Assembly: GCA_020099315.1 (NCBI GenBank)
Contig: CP083650.1
Span: 2,666,001 to 2,730,000, forward strand
DNA from: Citrobacter europaeus
Lineage (GTDB): Bacteria > Pseudomonadota > Gammaproteobacteria > Enterobacterales > Enterobacteriaceae
Direction of reading: 5' to 3'
DNA: 64,000 bases
Position 1 is the first letter of the stretch, and the number at the start of each line of letters is the position of its first letter. Below the pieces are notes generated by a model. It saw only the letters and a list, made by a program, of their open reading frames with translations. It was not told the DNA's origin and ran no database searches. This document shows positions 53,516-62,770 of the stretch, piece after piece. Position numbers and translations under genes: made by a program.

Positions 53516-54406
53516 TCAGACCTCTGGCATCAGGCATTCCTGCTCAGCCAGATTATTTTTAAACTGCTTACGATAATCACTGGGTGTACAACCCACATGC
53601 CGCTGGAAGAGTTTGGCAAAGTGATCGACATTTTCATACCCTACCCGCCAGGAGATTTCCGCTAACGAGGCTTCCGTATTTGTCAGGGCAAATTTTGCCT
53701 CAGTCATCCGTCGCTGAATCACATAATTTATCGGCGAAATACGATACTCTTTAGTAAATTCGTGACAGATATAACTGACACTGGCACGGAATTTTTTGGA
53801 GAGCTGATCGAGAGTTATTTTTTCGCGGAAGTTATTATTCAAATAAACCAGCACATCTTTAATTAAAACATCTTTTTTGATATAACCTTGCTCTGAACGA
53901 TATGCATTTTTAAAATTTTCGTAATATAAAACAGTTAGTGCATAAGCAAATGCATCGTAAGCTGAAGACGACAAATTATTTTTGCTCTGGGGCAGCATGA
54001 CGCTCAACTCATTAAAGATACTCTTAATAACCTCCTTACCCTGAGTCACGCTTATGACCGGACACGAGTGCAGTTGTAATAGCTGATTATCCTGCCAACC
54101 GTTGAAACGAAAATCGTGGAGCGCACAGGTGTATGTGGTAGCAGGCGCATTGCTATCTGAAGCAACCGCATGAAGCCGCCCTTGCTCTATCACCACGATA
54201 TCCCCGGCATGCGCAACATACAGCGACGAATCGATAATAAATCTTGCGACCCCTTTTTTGACATAAATAAGTTCCGTTTCATTATCGTGAACATGATGCC
54301 CCGACTCCCACTTAGGGTCATCACTGATGACGAATCGCGAAAACCTCGGGTTTTTCCCCGGTTCAAAAAGGGTCTCCATGGCATTATCAAAGCAGCGTTG
54401 ATACAT
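53516..54406 (-). CDS. ydiP: YdiP, AraC-family transcriptional regulator
   Basis: 296 residues from ATG 54406, with GGAGG upstream. The N-terminal part is a cupin-type sensing domain (GHHVHDNETELIYVKKGVARFIIDSSLYVAHAGDIVVIEQGRLHAV). The C-terminal AraC domain has two helix-turn-helix units: ITLDQLSKKFRASVSYICHEFTKEYRISP and SLAEISWRVGYENVDHFAKLFQRHVGCTPSDYRKQ. Divergent from ydiQ; it probably controls ydiFO and ydiQRSTD. The effector is unknown. Confidence 0.93.
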   Translation of the reverse strand: MYQRCFDNAMETLFEPGKNPRFSRFVISDDPKWESGHHVHDNETELIYVKKGVARFIIDSSLYVAHAGDIVVIEQGRLHAVASDSNAPATTYTCALHDFRFNGWQDNQLLQLHSCPVISVTQGKEVIKSIFNELSVMLPQSKNNLSSSAYDAFAYALTVLYYENFKNAYRSEQGYIKKDVLIKDVLVYLNNNFREKITLDQLSKKFRASVSYICHEFTKEYRISPINYVIQRRMTEAKFALTNTEASLAEISWRVGYENVDHFAKLFQRHVGCTPSDYRKQFKNNLAEQECLMPEV

Positions 54407-54912
54407 GACAACCTCCACCTAAAGGCAGCAATTTTATGAATTATTAATATGAAAAAATAAAAACGATAATGACGTTATACAACGTTATTCCTTCCAGGCG
54501 AAACAAAATTATTTGCGCCATCTGCAAGATGACACCGGCTGCTCCAGTGCATTGTCACCACTGATTATTTGTGTTTTATAATAATCAGAAAGAATAAATG
54601 TTATTAACCCTGCATTAATAATTTACATATAAGAAACAAATCAAGCATAAAAGCGATTAAAAACATGATGCATTTCGCATTTATTTTCACTGCCTTTGTC
54701 TTCCCGTTTTTTCCTGCAGTACGCAACGTCTGATTATTGCTGATAAACCCGGTAATCCCGGGTCGTTTTTTTTGCAAGATTGTTGGCAATGAAAACAGAT
54801 TGTCCCGTCGAAAATACAGTCCCCTCTGTCGCACACTATTTTCAGTCAATTTTCCCTACTGTCGATAATGACGCGCCACGTCATTATCCACACGAGAATC
54901 ACTGGAGATGCC
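54407..54912. promoter_or_regulatory. ydiP-ydiQ divergent control region
   Basis: 506 bases, strongly AT-rich. Two copies of the 11-base word CGATAATGACG start at 54464 and 54863. Each is one arm of an inverted repeat: 54465-54489 (GATAATGACG with CGTTATT) and 54864-54888 (GATAATGACG-CGCCA-CGTCATTATC, perfect). A further hairpin with a T-run (CCCGG-TAAT-CCCGGG region near 54749-54773) stands between them. I see no convincing gene; a short open frame at about 54604-54849 on the minus strand lacks support. Confidence 0.6.
54864..54888. repeat. Perfect 10-bp inverted repeat before ydiQ
   Basis: GATAATGACG, spacer CGCCA, CGTCATTATC. It ends 24 bases before the ydiQ ATG, so it is within or next to the promoter or leader. 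It is a strong operator candidate, or an RNA hairpin in the leader. Confidence 0.85.
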
Positions 54913-55677
54913 ATGAAAATAATAACCTGCTTTAAGTTGGTGCCTGAAGAACAGGACGTTGTTGTTACCCCACAGCGCTCGCTTAACTTTGACCGGGCCG
55001 ATGCCAAAATCAGTCAGTTTGATTTAAATGCGATAGAGGCCGCTGCGCAACTTAGCGCCGAGGGTGATGAAATCGTCGCCTTAACGGTGGGTGGTTCGCT
55101 ACTACAAAACTCTAAAGTGCGTAAGGACGTGCTGTCCCGCGGGCCGGACAGTTTGTTTATGGTGCAGGATCCACAGTTGGAGCACTCATTACCCCGCGAT
55201 ACCGCTCAGGCGCTGGCCTGCGCGGCCAAAAAAATGGATGTCGACCTGATGTTGTTCGGTGAAGGATCGGGGGATATCTACGCGCAGCAGGTCGGCTTAC
55301 TGGTTGGTGAACTATTACAGCTCCCGGTGATTAATGCCGTCAGCCGCATCCAACGTAACGGCGATCGCCTGGTGGTTGAGCGCACGTTGGAAGATGAAGT
55401 CGAAGTGATTGATCTGCCGCTCCCCGCCGTACTTTGCGTGACGTCGGATATCAACACACCGCGTATCCCCTCAATGAAAGCGATTCTGGGCGCAGGTAAA
55501 AAACCGGTCACTCCGTGGCAAGCCAGCGATATTGGTTGGATACCTGCGTCACCGTTAGCAGAACTGGTGAGTCTCACCGTGCCGCCGCAAACCGAACGTC
55601 AGCACATCATTCTGGAAAATGACTCAGCAGAAGCCATTGCCGAACTGGCTGAACATCTGAAAAAAGCCCTGAACTAA
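54913..55677 (+). CDS. ydiQ: YdiQ, electron transfer flavoprotein beta-type subunit (FixA-like)
   Basis: 254 residues from ATG 54913 with GGAG upstream. It is an ETF beta-family protein (ITCFKLVPEEQDVVVT at the start; FDLNAIEAAAQLSAEGDEIVALTVGG; VDLMLFGEGSGDIYAQQVGLLVGELLQLP). With YdiR it should form a heterodimer carrying FAD that takes electrons from an acyl-CoA dehydrogenase such as YdiO. First gene of ydiQRSTD. Confidence 0.94.
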   Translation: MKIITCFKLVPEEQDVVVTPQRSLNFDRADAKISQFDLNAIEAAAQLSAEGDEIVALTVGGSLLQNSKVRKDVLSRGPDSLFMVQDPQLEHSLPRDTAQALACAAKKMDVDLMLFGEGSGDIYAQQVGLLVGELLQLPVINAVSRIQRNGDRLVVERTLEDEVEVIDLPLPAVLCVTSDINTPRIPSMKAILGAGKKPVTPWQASDIGWIPASPLAELVSLTVPPQTERQHIILENDSAEAIAELAEHLKKALN

Positions 55678-55698
55678 GCCCAACGGAGAGAAATTATC

Positions 55699-56634
55699 AT
55701 GAGTAAATTAGCCAACGTCTGGGTGTTCAGCGATAACGTAGAACGCTATGCAGAATTAATGGCCGGCGCTCGCCAGTGGGGTGAGCAGGTACACCTTATT
55801 GTGCAAGGCAGCGACCAGGCCAAGCAGTTGCAACCCCTGGGCGCTGATAAAATCGTCGTGCTCGGAGCAATCTCCGGTTTGCAGCGTGTTGAAAATTATG
55901 CCGAAACCATCGCCGCTCTGATACAGGAACACGCCGGACTGCTATTGATGCCCGCCACCAAACGGGCCAAATCCCTTGGCGCGCGCTTAAGCATTCAGCT
56001 CAACGCCGCGATGGTGAACGATGCCACATCAGTAACGCTTGATGCAGGCACACTGTTCGCTGAACACCGTATGTACGGTGGGCTGGCATTTGGCAAAGAA
56101 AAAATCAAAAGCACGCTGGCGATCATCACGCTTGCCCCTGGCCTGCTTGAACCCGTAGCGGAAAACGCCTCGCATAACTGCCCTGTTGTCTCAGCAAATT
56201 ACATCTCACCGCACCATGAAATTATGTGCCTGGAGCGTCGCGCCAAATCCGTGAGCAGCGTGGACCTCAGCAAAGCCAAACGCGTGGTGGGTGTGGGTCG
56301 CGGCCTGGTTGCGCAAAACGACCTGGCAATGGTGCACCAACTGGCATCCGTACTGGGTGCTGAAGTGGGTTGTTCACGCCCCATTGCTGAAGGCGAAAAC
56401 TGGATGGAGCGCGAACGCTATATTGGCGTTTCTGGCGTGTTATTGAAATCGGACCTTTACCTCACGCTAGGCATCTCAGGACAAATCCAGCATATGGTCG
56501 GCGGTAACGGCGCGAAAGTCATTGTCGCCATCAACAAAGATAAAAACGCGCCTATTTTCAATTACGCCGATTACGGCCTGGTAGGCGACATCTACAAAGT
56601 CGTTCCAGCGCTTATCGAACATCTCAGCCGCTAA
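55699..56634 (+). CDS. ydiR: YdiR, electron transfer flavoprotein alpha-type subunit (FixB-like)
   Basis: 311 residues. The ETF alpha C-terminal FAD-binding domain is present: VVGVGRGLVAQNDLAMVHQLASVLGAEVGCSRPIAEG, then YIGVSGVLLKSDLYLTLGISGQIQHMVGG and VIVAINKDKNAPIFNYADYGLVGDIYKVVPAL. It follows ydiQ by 21 bases with a GGAG site. FixB homologues pass electrons to a FixC/FixX-type quinone or ferredoxin system, here ydiS and ydiT. Confidence 0.95.
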   Translation: MSKLANVWVFSDNVERYAELMAGARQWGEQVHLIVQGSDQAKQLQPLGADKIVVLGAISGLQRVENYAETIAALIQEHAGLLLMPATKRAKSLGARLSIQLNAAMVNDATSVTLDAGTLFAEHRMYGGLAFGKEKIKSTLAIITLAPGLLEPVAENASHNCPVVSANYISPHHEIMCLERRAKSVSSVDLSKAKRVVGVGRGLVAQNDLAMVHQLASVLGAEVGCSRPIAEGENWMERERYIGVSGVLLKSDLYLTLGISGQIQHMVGGNGAKVIVAINKDKNAPIFNYADYGLVGDIYKVVPALIEHLSR

Positions 56635-56687
56635 TCCTCTTTAACGCACATCTCCCGCTGCCTCGCGGCGGGAAAGGAGCATAAAGC

Positions 56688-57977
56688 ATGTCAGATGAAA
56701 AATTTGATGCCATTGTGGTCGGTGCTGGCGTAGCGGGTACAATTGCAGGCTACGTTATGGCCCAGGCAGGACTGGACGTACTGGTCATCGAACGCGGCAA
56801 CAGCGCAGGCAGTAAAAATATGACCGGTGGGAGACTCTACGCGCACAGCCTTGAGCGTATCATGCCTGGATTTGCGCAGGAAGCACCGCTCGAACGTAAA
56901 GTGACCCGCGAAAAAATCTCCTTTCTGACCGAAGAAAGCGCCGTTACCCTCGACTTCCATAGTGAGAAAGACAACGCGCCAGCGCAGGATTCCTGGACAG
57001 TTTTGCGCAACAGGCTCGACCCATGGCTTATGGAAAAAGCGGAACAGGCTGGCGTACAGTTCATTCCCGGCGTGCGCGTCGACGCACTAATCCGCGAAGG
57101 TAATAAAGTCACCGGCGTGCAAGCCGGGGACGACATCCTGGAAGCCAATATGGTTATCCTTGCCGATGGCGTCAATTCTATCCTGGGACGGTCACTGGGG
57201 ATGGTGCCTCCCTCTTCTGCACAGCACTATGCCGTTGGCGTGAAAGAGCTGATCGGCTTACCGTCGGCGGTCATTGCGGATCGATTCAACCTGTCAGGCA
57301 ACGAAGGTGCAGCCTGGCTGTTTGCAGGCTCGCCGTCAGATGGACTGATGGGCGGAGGATTTCTGTATACCAACCAGAACTCCATCTCTTTGGGTCTGGT
57401 GTGTGGACTGGGAGAGATTGCCCATGCGACGAAAAGCATTCCACAAATGCTGGAAGACTTTAAGCAACACCCGACAATTCGTCCGTTGATTGCCGGCGGC
57501 GAACTGCTGGAGTACTCCGCACATATGGTACCAGAAGGTGGACTGGCAATGGTTCCGAAGCTGGTTGATGACGGTGTGATGATCGTCGGCGATGCCGCTG
57601 GTTTCTGTCTGAATCTGGGTTACACGGTGCGTGGCATGGATTTGGCGATAGCCTCCGCAGAAGCCGCCGCCAAGACAGCCATTGCAGCCAAAGAACGTCA
57701 GGATTACTCAGCCACTAGCCTGAAGGACTACAAACGCGCCCTCGAACAGGGCTGCGTGATGCGTGATTTGCAGCATTTTCGCAAGATCCCGGCGCTGATG
57801 GAAAACCCGCGCCTGTTTACCCAGTATCCCCGCATGGTGGCCGATATTATGAGCGATATGTTTACCGTTGACGGACGCCCAAATCAGCCGGTTCGCAAGA
57901 TGATCATGTCCCATGCCAGAAAAGTTGGGCTGATGAACCTACTGAAAGACGGCATCATGGGGGCAACCGCGCTATGA
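56688..57977 (+). CDS. ydiS: YdiS, FixC-type flavoprotein (ETF-quinone oxidoreductase-like)
   Basis: 429 residues. The N-terminal FAD site is FDAIVVGAGVAGTIAGYVMAQAGLDVLVIERG; later parts include NMTGGRLYAHSLERIMPGF and DDGVMIVGDAAGFCLNLGYTVRGMDLAIASAE, typical of FixC/CaiC-type enzymes. It should link the YdiQR flavoprotein to the quinone pool or a ferredoxin. The stop overlaps the ydiT start by four bases. Confidence 0.95.
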   Translation: MSDEKFDAIVVGAGVAGTIAGYVMAQAGLDVLVIERGNSAGSKNMTGGRLYAHSLERIMPGFAQEAPLERKVTREKISFLTEESAVTLDFHSEKDNAPAQDSWTVLRNRLDPWLMEKAEQAGVQFIPGVRVDALIREGNKVTGVQAGDDILEANMVILADGVNSILGRSLGMVPPSSAQHYAVGVKELIGLPSAVIADRFNLSGNEGAAWLFAGSPSDGLMGGGFLYTNQNSISLGLVCGLGEIAHATKSIPQMLEDFKQHPTIRPLIAGGELLEYSAHMVPEGGLAMVPKLVDDGVMIVGDAAGFCLNLGYTVRGMDLAIASAEAAAKTAIAAKERQDYSATSLKDYKRALEQGCVMRDLQHFRKIPALMENPRLFTQYPRMVADIMSDMFTVDGRPNQPVRKMIMSHARKVGLMNLLKDGIMGATAL

Positions 57978-58267
57978 ATCAGGACAATAACGTTAACGTC
58001 GACGTCAAACTGGGCGTCAATAAATTTAATGTCGATGAAGGTCATCCGCACATCATCCTGGCTGAGCACCCCGACCTTAATGAATTTCGCAAGCTGCTGA
58101 AAGCCTGCCCCGCCGGACTGTATAAGCAGGATGAGAGTGGCAATATTCATTTTGACTCCGCAGGCTGTCTGGAGTGCGGCACCTGCCGGGTGCTGTGCGG
58201 CGACACGATCCTCACACAATGGGAATATCCGCTCGGAACATTTGGCGTCGATTTCCGCTACGGCTAG
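57974..58267 (+). CDS. ydiT: YdiT, FixX-type ferredoxin
   Basis: 97 residues. The cysteine pattern KACPAGLYKQ and SAGCLECGTCRVLCGD matches FixX ferredoxins, which carry one 4Fe-4S cluster next to an ETF-quinone oxidoreductase. The four-base overlap with ydiS points to translational coupling and a stoichiometric complex. Confidence 0.95.
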   Translation: MNQDNNVNVDVKLGVNKFNVDEGHPHIILAEHPDLNEFRKLLKACPAGLYKQDESGNIHFDSAGCLECGTCRVLCGDTILTQWEYPLGTFGVDFRYG

Positions 58268-58287
58268 CGGGTTTTGCATGTTGTCCG

Positions 58288-58313
58288 CCGGATTGGCCCC
58301 GCTGGCCATCCGG
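58288..58313. repeat. Inverted repeat between ydiT and fadK
   Basis: CCGGAT and ATCCGG flank a GGCC-CCGCT-GGCC core, giving a stable hairpin in the 82-base gap. It has no T-run on the plus strand, so it may lower rather than block expression of fadK, or stabilise the upstream mRNA. Confidence 0.7.
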
Positions 58314-58349
58314 TCAGATGTATGCCGAAATCATCCAGGGAATAACTTC

Positions 58350-59996
58350 ATGAGTATCACACTAACGTTTAACGCCGAACGCCGCGAAGCCTGGCGAAAA
58401 CAGGGTTTATGGGGAGATGCTTCGCTTAGCGACTACTGGTGCCAAACGGCCAGAGCCATGCCGGATAAAATCGCCGTGGTTGATAATCATGGCGCTTCGT
58501 ACACTTACGCCGCACTCGACGGTGCTGCCAGCAGTCTGGCAACCTGGTTTTTAGCCTGCGGTATTCAACCCGGCGATCGCATTGCCTTTCAGTTGCCGGG
58601 CTGGTGCGAATTTACCATTATCTATCTGGCCTGCCTGAAAACCGGAGCGGTTTCCGTCCCACTGTTGCCTGCCTGGCGCGAAGCGGAGTTGGTATGGGTA
58701 CTGAACAAATGCCAGGCGAAGATTTTTTTCGCACCAACGCTTTTTAAGCAGACCCGACCGGTCGATCTGATCCTCCCCTTACAAAACCAGTTGCCGCATC
58801 TGCAACAGATTGTCGCCGTAGATAAACTGGCGCCAGCAACAACCTCGCTGGCGCTCAGCCAGTTGCTTTTAGCGCCACCGTTAACTCAGATGATTAACGT
58901 TCACGCCGATGAACTGGCTGCCGTGCTGTTTACCTCCGGGACCGAGGGAATGCCGAAAGGCGTCATGTTAACCCACAACAACATCCTTGCCAGCGAGCGT
59001 GCCTACTGCGCCCGCCTCAACCTTACCTGGCAGGATGTGTTTTTGATGCCCGCTCCACTTGGACACGCTACCGGTTTTCTGCATGGCGTTACCGCGCCGT
59101 TTTTAATCGGCGCGCGCAGCGTATTGTTGGATATTTTCACCCCAACAGCTTGTCTTGAACTGCTGGAGCAACAACGCTGTACCTGCGTGCTCGGAGCTAC
59201 GCCCTTCGTCTACGACATGTTATGTAGCATGGAAAAACGGCCCTGCGATCTCACCTCACTGCGTTTTTTCTTATGCGGAGGCACCACTATTCCGCAAAAG
59301 ATTGCCCGTGACTGCCAACAGCGAGGCATTAAATTGTTAAGTATTTATGGTTCTACGGAGAGCTCGCCGCATGCGCTGGTCAATCTCGATGATTCACCCT
59401 CCCGCATGATGACAACCGACGGCTATGCTGCCGCAGGCGTCGAAATTAAAGTCGTCGATGAAGCGCGCAATACCCTGCCCGCAGGAGTAGAAGGTGAAGA
59501 GGCCTCGCGTGGTCCCAATGTTTTTATGGGCTACCTCGACGAACCCGAACTAACCGCTCGCGCGCTGGATAAGGACGGCTGGTATTACAGTGGCGATTTA
59601 TGCCGAATGGACGACGCGGGATACATCAAAATCACCGGACGAAAAAAAGATATTATTGTGCGCGGAGGGGAAAACATCAGCAGTCGCGAAGTTGAGGACA
59701 TTTTATTGCAGCACCCACGCATTCATGATGCCTGCGTTGTCGCGATGCCGGACGAACGCTTAGGTGAACGGTCGTGTGCTTACGTGGTGCTGAAACCTCC
59801 GCATCACTCACTCTCGCTGGAATCAGTGGTGGCCTTTTTTAGCCGCAAACGGGTGGCAAAGTATAAATATCCGGAGCATGTCGTGATTGTCGAGAAGTTA
59901 CCGCGCACGGCGTCCGGTAAGATACGAAAATACCAGCTGCGTCAGGATATTATTCAGCGTTTAAACGTGGAGAGTATGGAGATCGTTGCAGGATAA
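58350..59996 (+). CDS. fadK: FadK (YdiD), acyl-CoA synthetase
   Basis: 548 residues from ATG 58350; the frame is open further upstream but that part overlaps ydiT in another frame. AMP-binding family motifs are all present: VLFTSGTEGMPKGVMLTHNN, YGSTESSPHAL, GWYYSGDLCRMD, GRKKDIIVRGGENISSREVEDILL and the lysine in LPRTASGKIRKYQ. E. coli FadK activates short- and medium-chain fatty acids under anaerobic conditions. It closes the ydiQRSTD group. Confidence 0.95.
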   Translation: MSITLTFNAERREAWRKQGLWGDASLSDYWCQTARAMPDKIAVVDNHGASYTYAALDGAASSLATWFLACGIQPGDRIAFQLPGWCEFTIIYLACLKTGAVSVPLLPAWREAELVWVLNKCQAKIFFAPTLFKQTRPVDLILPLQNQLPHLQQIVAVDKLAPATTSLALSQLLLAPPLTQMINVHADELAAVLFTSGTEGMPKGVMLTHNNILASERAYCARLNLTWQDVFLMPAPLGHATGFLHGVTAPFLIGARSVLLDIFTPTACLELLEQQRCTCVLGATPFVYDMLCSMEKRPCDLTSLRFFLCGGTTIPQKIARDCQQRGIKLLSIYGSTESSPHALVNLDDSPSRMMTTDGYAAAGVEIKVVDEARNTLPAGVEGEEASRGPNVFMGYLDEPELTARALDKDGWYYSGDLCRMDDAGYIKITGRKKDIIVRGGENISSREVEDILLQHPRIHDACVVAMPDERLGERSCAYVVLKPPHHSLSLESVVAFFSRKRVAKYKYPEHVVIVEKLPRTASGKIRKYQLRQDIIQRLNVESMEIVAG

Positions 59997-59998
59997 AA

Positions 59999-60059
59999 TG
60001 CCGGATGGCGACGCTCTTGCGTCTTATCCGGCCTACATTGAATAGGCCGGATAAGGCAT
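59999..60059. repeat. REP/BIME element between fadK and ppsA
   Basis: TGCCGGATGGCGACGCTCTT with ATCCGGCCTAC, followed by AGGCCGGATAAGGCAT: two REP units in opposite orientation, filling the gap between the convergent fadK and ppsA stops. Confidence 0.88.
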
Positions 60060-60063
60060 GATG

Positions 60064-62442
60064 TTACTTGTTCAGTTCAGCCAGGCTCAGCCAGGTCTGC
60101 ACGACGGTGTCCGGGTTCAGCGACAGGCTGTCGATACCCTCTTCCATCAGCCAGGCCGCGAAGTCTTCGTGGTCGGATGGTCCCTGACCGCAAATACCCA
60201 CGTATTTACCCTGTTTCTTAGCTGCGCGAATCGCCATCGACAGCAACGCTTTCACCGCGTCGTTACGCTCATCAAACAGTTCAGAAACCACACCAGAGTC
60301 ACGGTCCAGACCCAGCGCTAACTGCGTCATGTCGTTTGAGCCGATGGAGAAGCCGTCAAAGTACTCAAGGAACTGCTCGGCCAGCAAGGCGTTGGACGGG
60401 ATCTCACACATCATAATGATCTTCAGTCCGTTCTCACCGCGTTTCAGACCCTGACGCGCCAGCTCTTCTACTACCGCTTTCGCCTGAGCAACGGTACGCA
60501 CAAACGGTACCATCACTTCAACGTTAGTCAGGCCCATATCGTTACGGACACGTTTCACTGCATCACATTCCAGCGCGAAGCAGTCACGGAAGCTATCTGC
60601 AACGTAGCGGCCCGCCCCGCGGAAGCCCAGCATCGGGTTCTCTTCATGCGGCTCATAACGCTCACCACCAACGAGGTTGGCATATTCATTGGACTTAAAG
60701 TCCGACATACGCACGATGACGCGTTTTGGATAAAACGCCGCCCCCAGCGTTGCAATCCCTTCCGTCAAACGACCGACGTAGAATTCACGTGGGGAATCGA
60801 AACCTTTCATCATGCCGCGGATTTCGTTTTGCAGCTCAGGCGTCTGATCATCGAACTCCAGCAACGCACGCGGGTGCACGCCAATCATACGGTTGATGAT
60901 AAATTCCAGACGCGCCAGGCCGACGCCTTCGTTTGGCAGGCAGGCGAAGTCGAAAGCCCGATCCGGGTTACCGACGTTCATCATCACCTTCAACGGCAGA
61001 TCCGGCATGGTCTCCACGCTGGAGCTCTTCACGCTAAAGTCGAGCATGTCAGCGTAAACATAACCAGTATCCCCTTCGGCACAGGAAACGGTTACCTTCT
61101 CACCGTCTTTCATGCGCTCGGTGGCATCGCCACAGCCTACCACGGCCGGGATCCCCAGTTCGCGGGCAATGATCGCCGCGTGACAGGTACGACCGCCACG
61201 GTTGGTCACAATCGCCGCCGCTTTCTTCATGATCGGTTCCCAGTCCGGGTCGGTCATGTCGGTAACCAGTACGTCGCCTGGCTCGATACGGTTCATTTCG
61301 CTGATGTCATGAATGACTTTGACCGGGCCCGCGCCAATGCGATGGCCGATAGCACGACCTTCAGCAATAATTTTACCCTGGGCATGCAGCGTATAACGCT
61401 CCATGACCTGGCCGCGAGAACGCACGGTTTCCGGGCGCGCCTGCACAATGAACAGCTTGCCGGTATGACCGTCTTTCGCCCATTCGATGTCCATCGGACG
61501 ACCGTAGTGCTTCTCGATCTGTCCCGCCTGCTTCGCCAGCTCCTGCACTTCTGCGTTGGTCAGGGAGAAAATGTCGCGCTGTTCCTGCGGTACATCTTCA
61601 ATCGTTACCTGCTTACCGTGTTCCTGGGTTGGCGCGTAGACCATGCGGATTTTTTTCGAACCCATTGTGCGACGGACGATCGCCGGACGGTCAGCCGCCA
61701 GAGTCGGTTTGTGCACGTAGAATTCATCCGGGTTAACGGCACCCTGCACGACCATTTCACCCAGGCCCCATGCGGAAGTGATAAACACCACCTGATCGAA
61801 ACCAGATTCGGTATCGATGGAGAACATTACGCCAGAAGACGCGAGGTCTGAGCGAACCATCCGCTGGACGCCAGCGGAGAGCGCCACGCCACGATGGTCA
61901 TAGCCCTGGTGAACACGATAAGAGATCGCGCGGTCGTTAAACAGCGAGGCAAATACGTGTTTGATAGCAACCAGTACGGCATCAAATCCCTGGACGTTGA
62001 GGAAGGTTTCCTGCTGACCGGCAAATGACGCATCTGGCATATCTTCTGCGGTAGCGGAAGAGCGCACGGCAAAAGAAGCATGGGCATCGTCCGCTGAAAG
62101 CTGCGCGTAGGCATCGCGAACGGCATTCTCCAGCTCCGGCTGGAAAGGAGTGTCGATAATCCACTGGCGGATCTGTGCACCGGCTTTCGCAAGCTCGGTG
62201 ACGTCGTCAATATCCGTTTTGTCCAGCAGCTCATAAATGCGCTGGTTTACACCGCTCTGGTCCAGAAACTGGTTAAAGGCATCGGCGGTCGTTGCAAAAC
62301 CATTCGGTACGGAAACACCCATACCGGAAAGGTTAGTAATCATTTCACCCAGGGAGGCATTTTTGCCCCCAACTCTGTCTACATCATTCATGCCGAGTTG
62401 GTTATACCAAAGCACCAGCGGTGACGAGCCATTGTTGGACAT
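60064..62442 (-). CDS. ppsA: Phosphoenolpyruvate synthase
   Basis: 792 residues from ATG 62442 (MSNNGSSPLVL, as in E. coli); the frame is open to 62481. The N-terminal ATP-binding part has GGKNASLGEMITNLSGMGVSVPNGF; the swivelling domain carries the phosphohistidine in TNRGGRTCHAAIIARELGIPAVVGCGDATE; the C-terminal PEP-binding domain ends GSNDMTQLALGLDRDSG and GICGQGPSDHEDFAAWLM. It makes phosphoenolpyruvate from pyruvate and ATP in gluconeogenesis. A Cra site stands upstream; PpsR, encoded divergently, switches it by phosphorylation. Confidence 0.98.
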   Translation of the reverse strand: MSNNGSSPLVLWYNQLGMNDVDRVGGKNASLGEMITNLSGMGVSVPNGFATTADAFNQFLDQSGVNQRIYELLDKTDIDDVTELAKAGAQIRQWIIDTPFQPELENAVRDAYAQLSADDAHASFAVRSSATAEDMPDASFAGQQETFLNVQGFDAVLVAIKHVFASLFNDRAISYRVHQGYDHRGVALSAGVQRMVRSDLASSGVMFSIDTESGFDQVVFITSAWGLGEMVVQGAVNPDEFYVHKPTLAADRPAIVRRTMGSKKIRMVYAPTQEHGKQVTIEDVPQEQRDIFSLTNAEVQELAKQAGQIEKHYGRPMDIEWAKDGHTGKLFIVQARPETVRSRGQVMERYTLHAQGKIIAEGRAIGHRIGAGPVKVIHDISEMNRIEPGDVLVTDMTDPDWEPIMKKAAAIVTNRGGRTCHAAIIARELGIPAVVGCGDATERMKDGEKVTVSCAEGDTGYVYADMLDFSVKSSSVETMPDLPLKVMMNVGNPDRAFDFACLPNEGVGLARLEFIINRMIGVHPRALLEFDDQTPELQNEIRGMMKGFDSPREFYVGRLTEGIATLGAAFYPKRVIVRMSDFKSNEYANLVGGERYEPHEENPMLGFRGAGRYVADSFRDCFALECDAVKRVRNDMGLTNVEVMVPFVRTVAQAKAVVEELARQGLKRGENGLKIIMMCEIPSNALLAEQFLEYFDGFSIGSNDMTQLALGLDRDSGVVSELFDERNDAVKALLSMAIRAAKKQGKYVGICGQGPSDHEDFAAWLMEEGIDSLSLNPDTVVQTWLSLAELNK

Positions 62443-62770
62443 CGAACAATCCTTATATATGAACGAGGTTAGGAAACTCAATTTTGCGTAATTATCTTTG
62501 CATATTTACCTCAACGAAAAAAACGGTGAATCGTTCAAGCAACTTTATTTTTTATTTTTTCAGATTGTTTACGCATTTGCGCAAACCCGCGAACCACAGG
62601 GGATCTCCACAAAAACTATCGGTATAAACATTTGTTCCGAAAAATGAAATGTACTTTTCATTAAATATAAAAATACCGTTTCATTTTATAAAATAGATGC
62701 AGCAATATTCGCTTCTGGCGAATTTTAATTTATGCTTTCAGAGAATTATGTCAGCCCCAGGATGAGCAAA
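62443..62770. promoter_or_regulatory. ppsA-ppsR divergent region
   Basis: 328 AT-rich bases. It holds the ppsA Cra site (62525-62540), TTGCGCAA near 62577, and ATGAAA-TGTACT-TTTCAT at 62644-62661, an inverted repeat of unknown use. Nothing else resembling a gene is seen. Confidence 0.6.
62525..62540 (-). promoter_or_regulatory. Cra site upstream of ppsA
   Basis: GGTGAATCGTTCAAGC matches the Cra consensus (TGAAWCSNTHH with RS in front) at every core position. Cra activates ppsA in E. coli and represses pykF. Confidence 0.9.

Noticed and set aside
54604..54849. 81-residue minus-strand open frame in the ydiP-ydiQ gap
   Set aside because: No ribosome site, low-complexity basic protein, and it lies in AT-rich control DNA with inverted repeats.
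58131..58349. N-terminal extension of fadK
   Set aside because: The frame is open into ydiT, but the extension is the ydiT sequence in another frame and a good start exists at 58350.
60646..61851. 401-residue open frame antisense to ppsA
   Set aside because: It lies wholly inside a highly conserved gene on the other strand, has no ribosome site or domain, and its length comes from the codon bias of ppsA.
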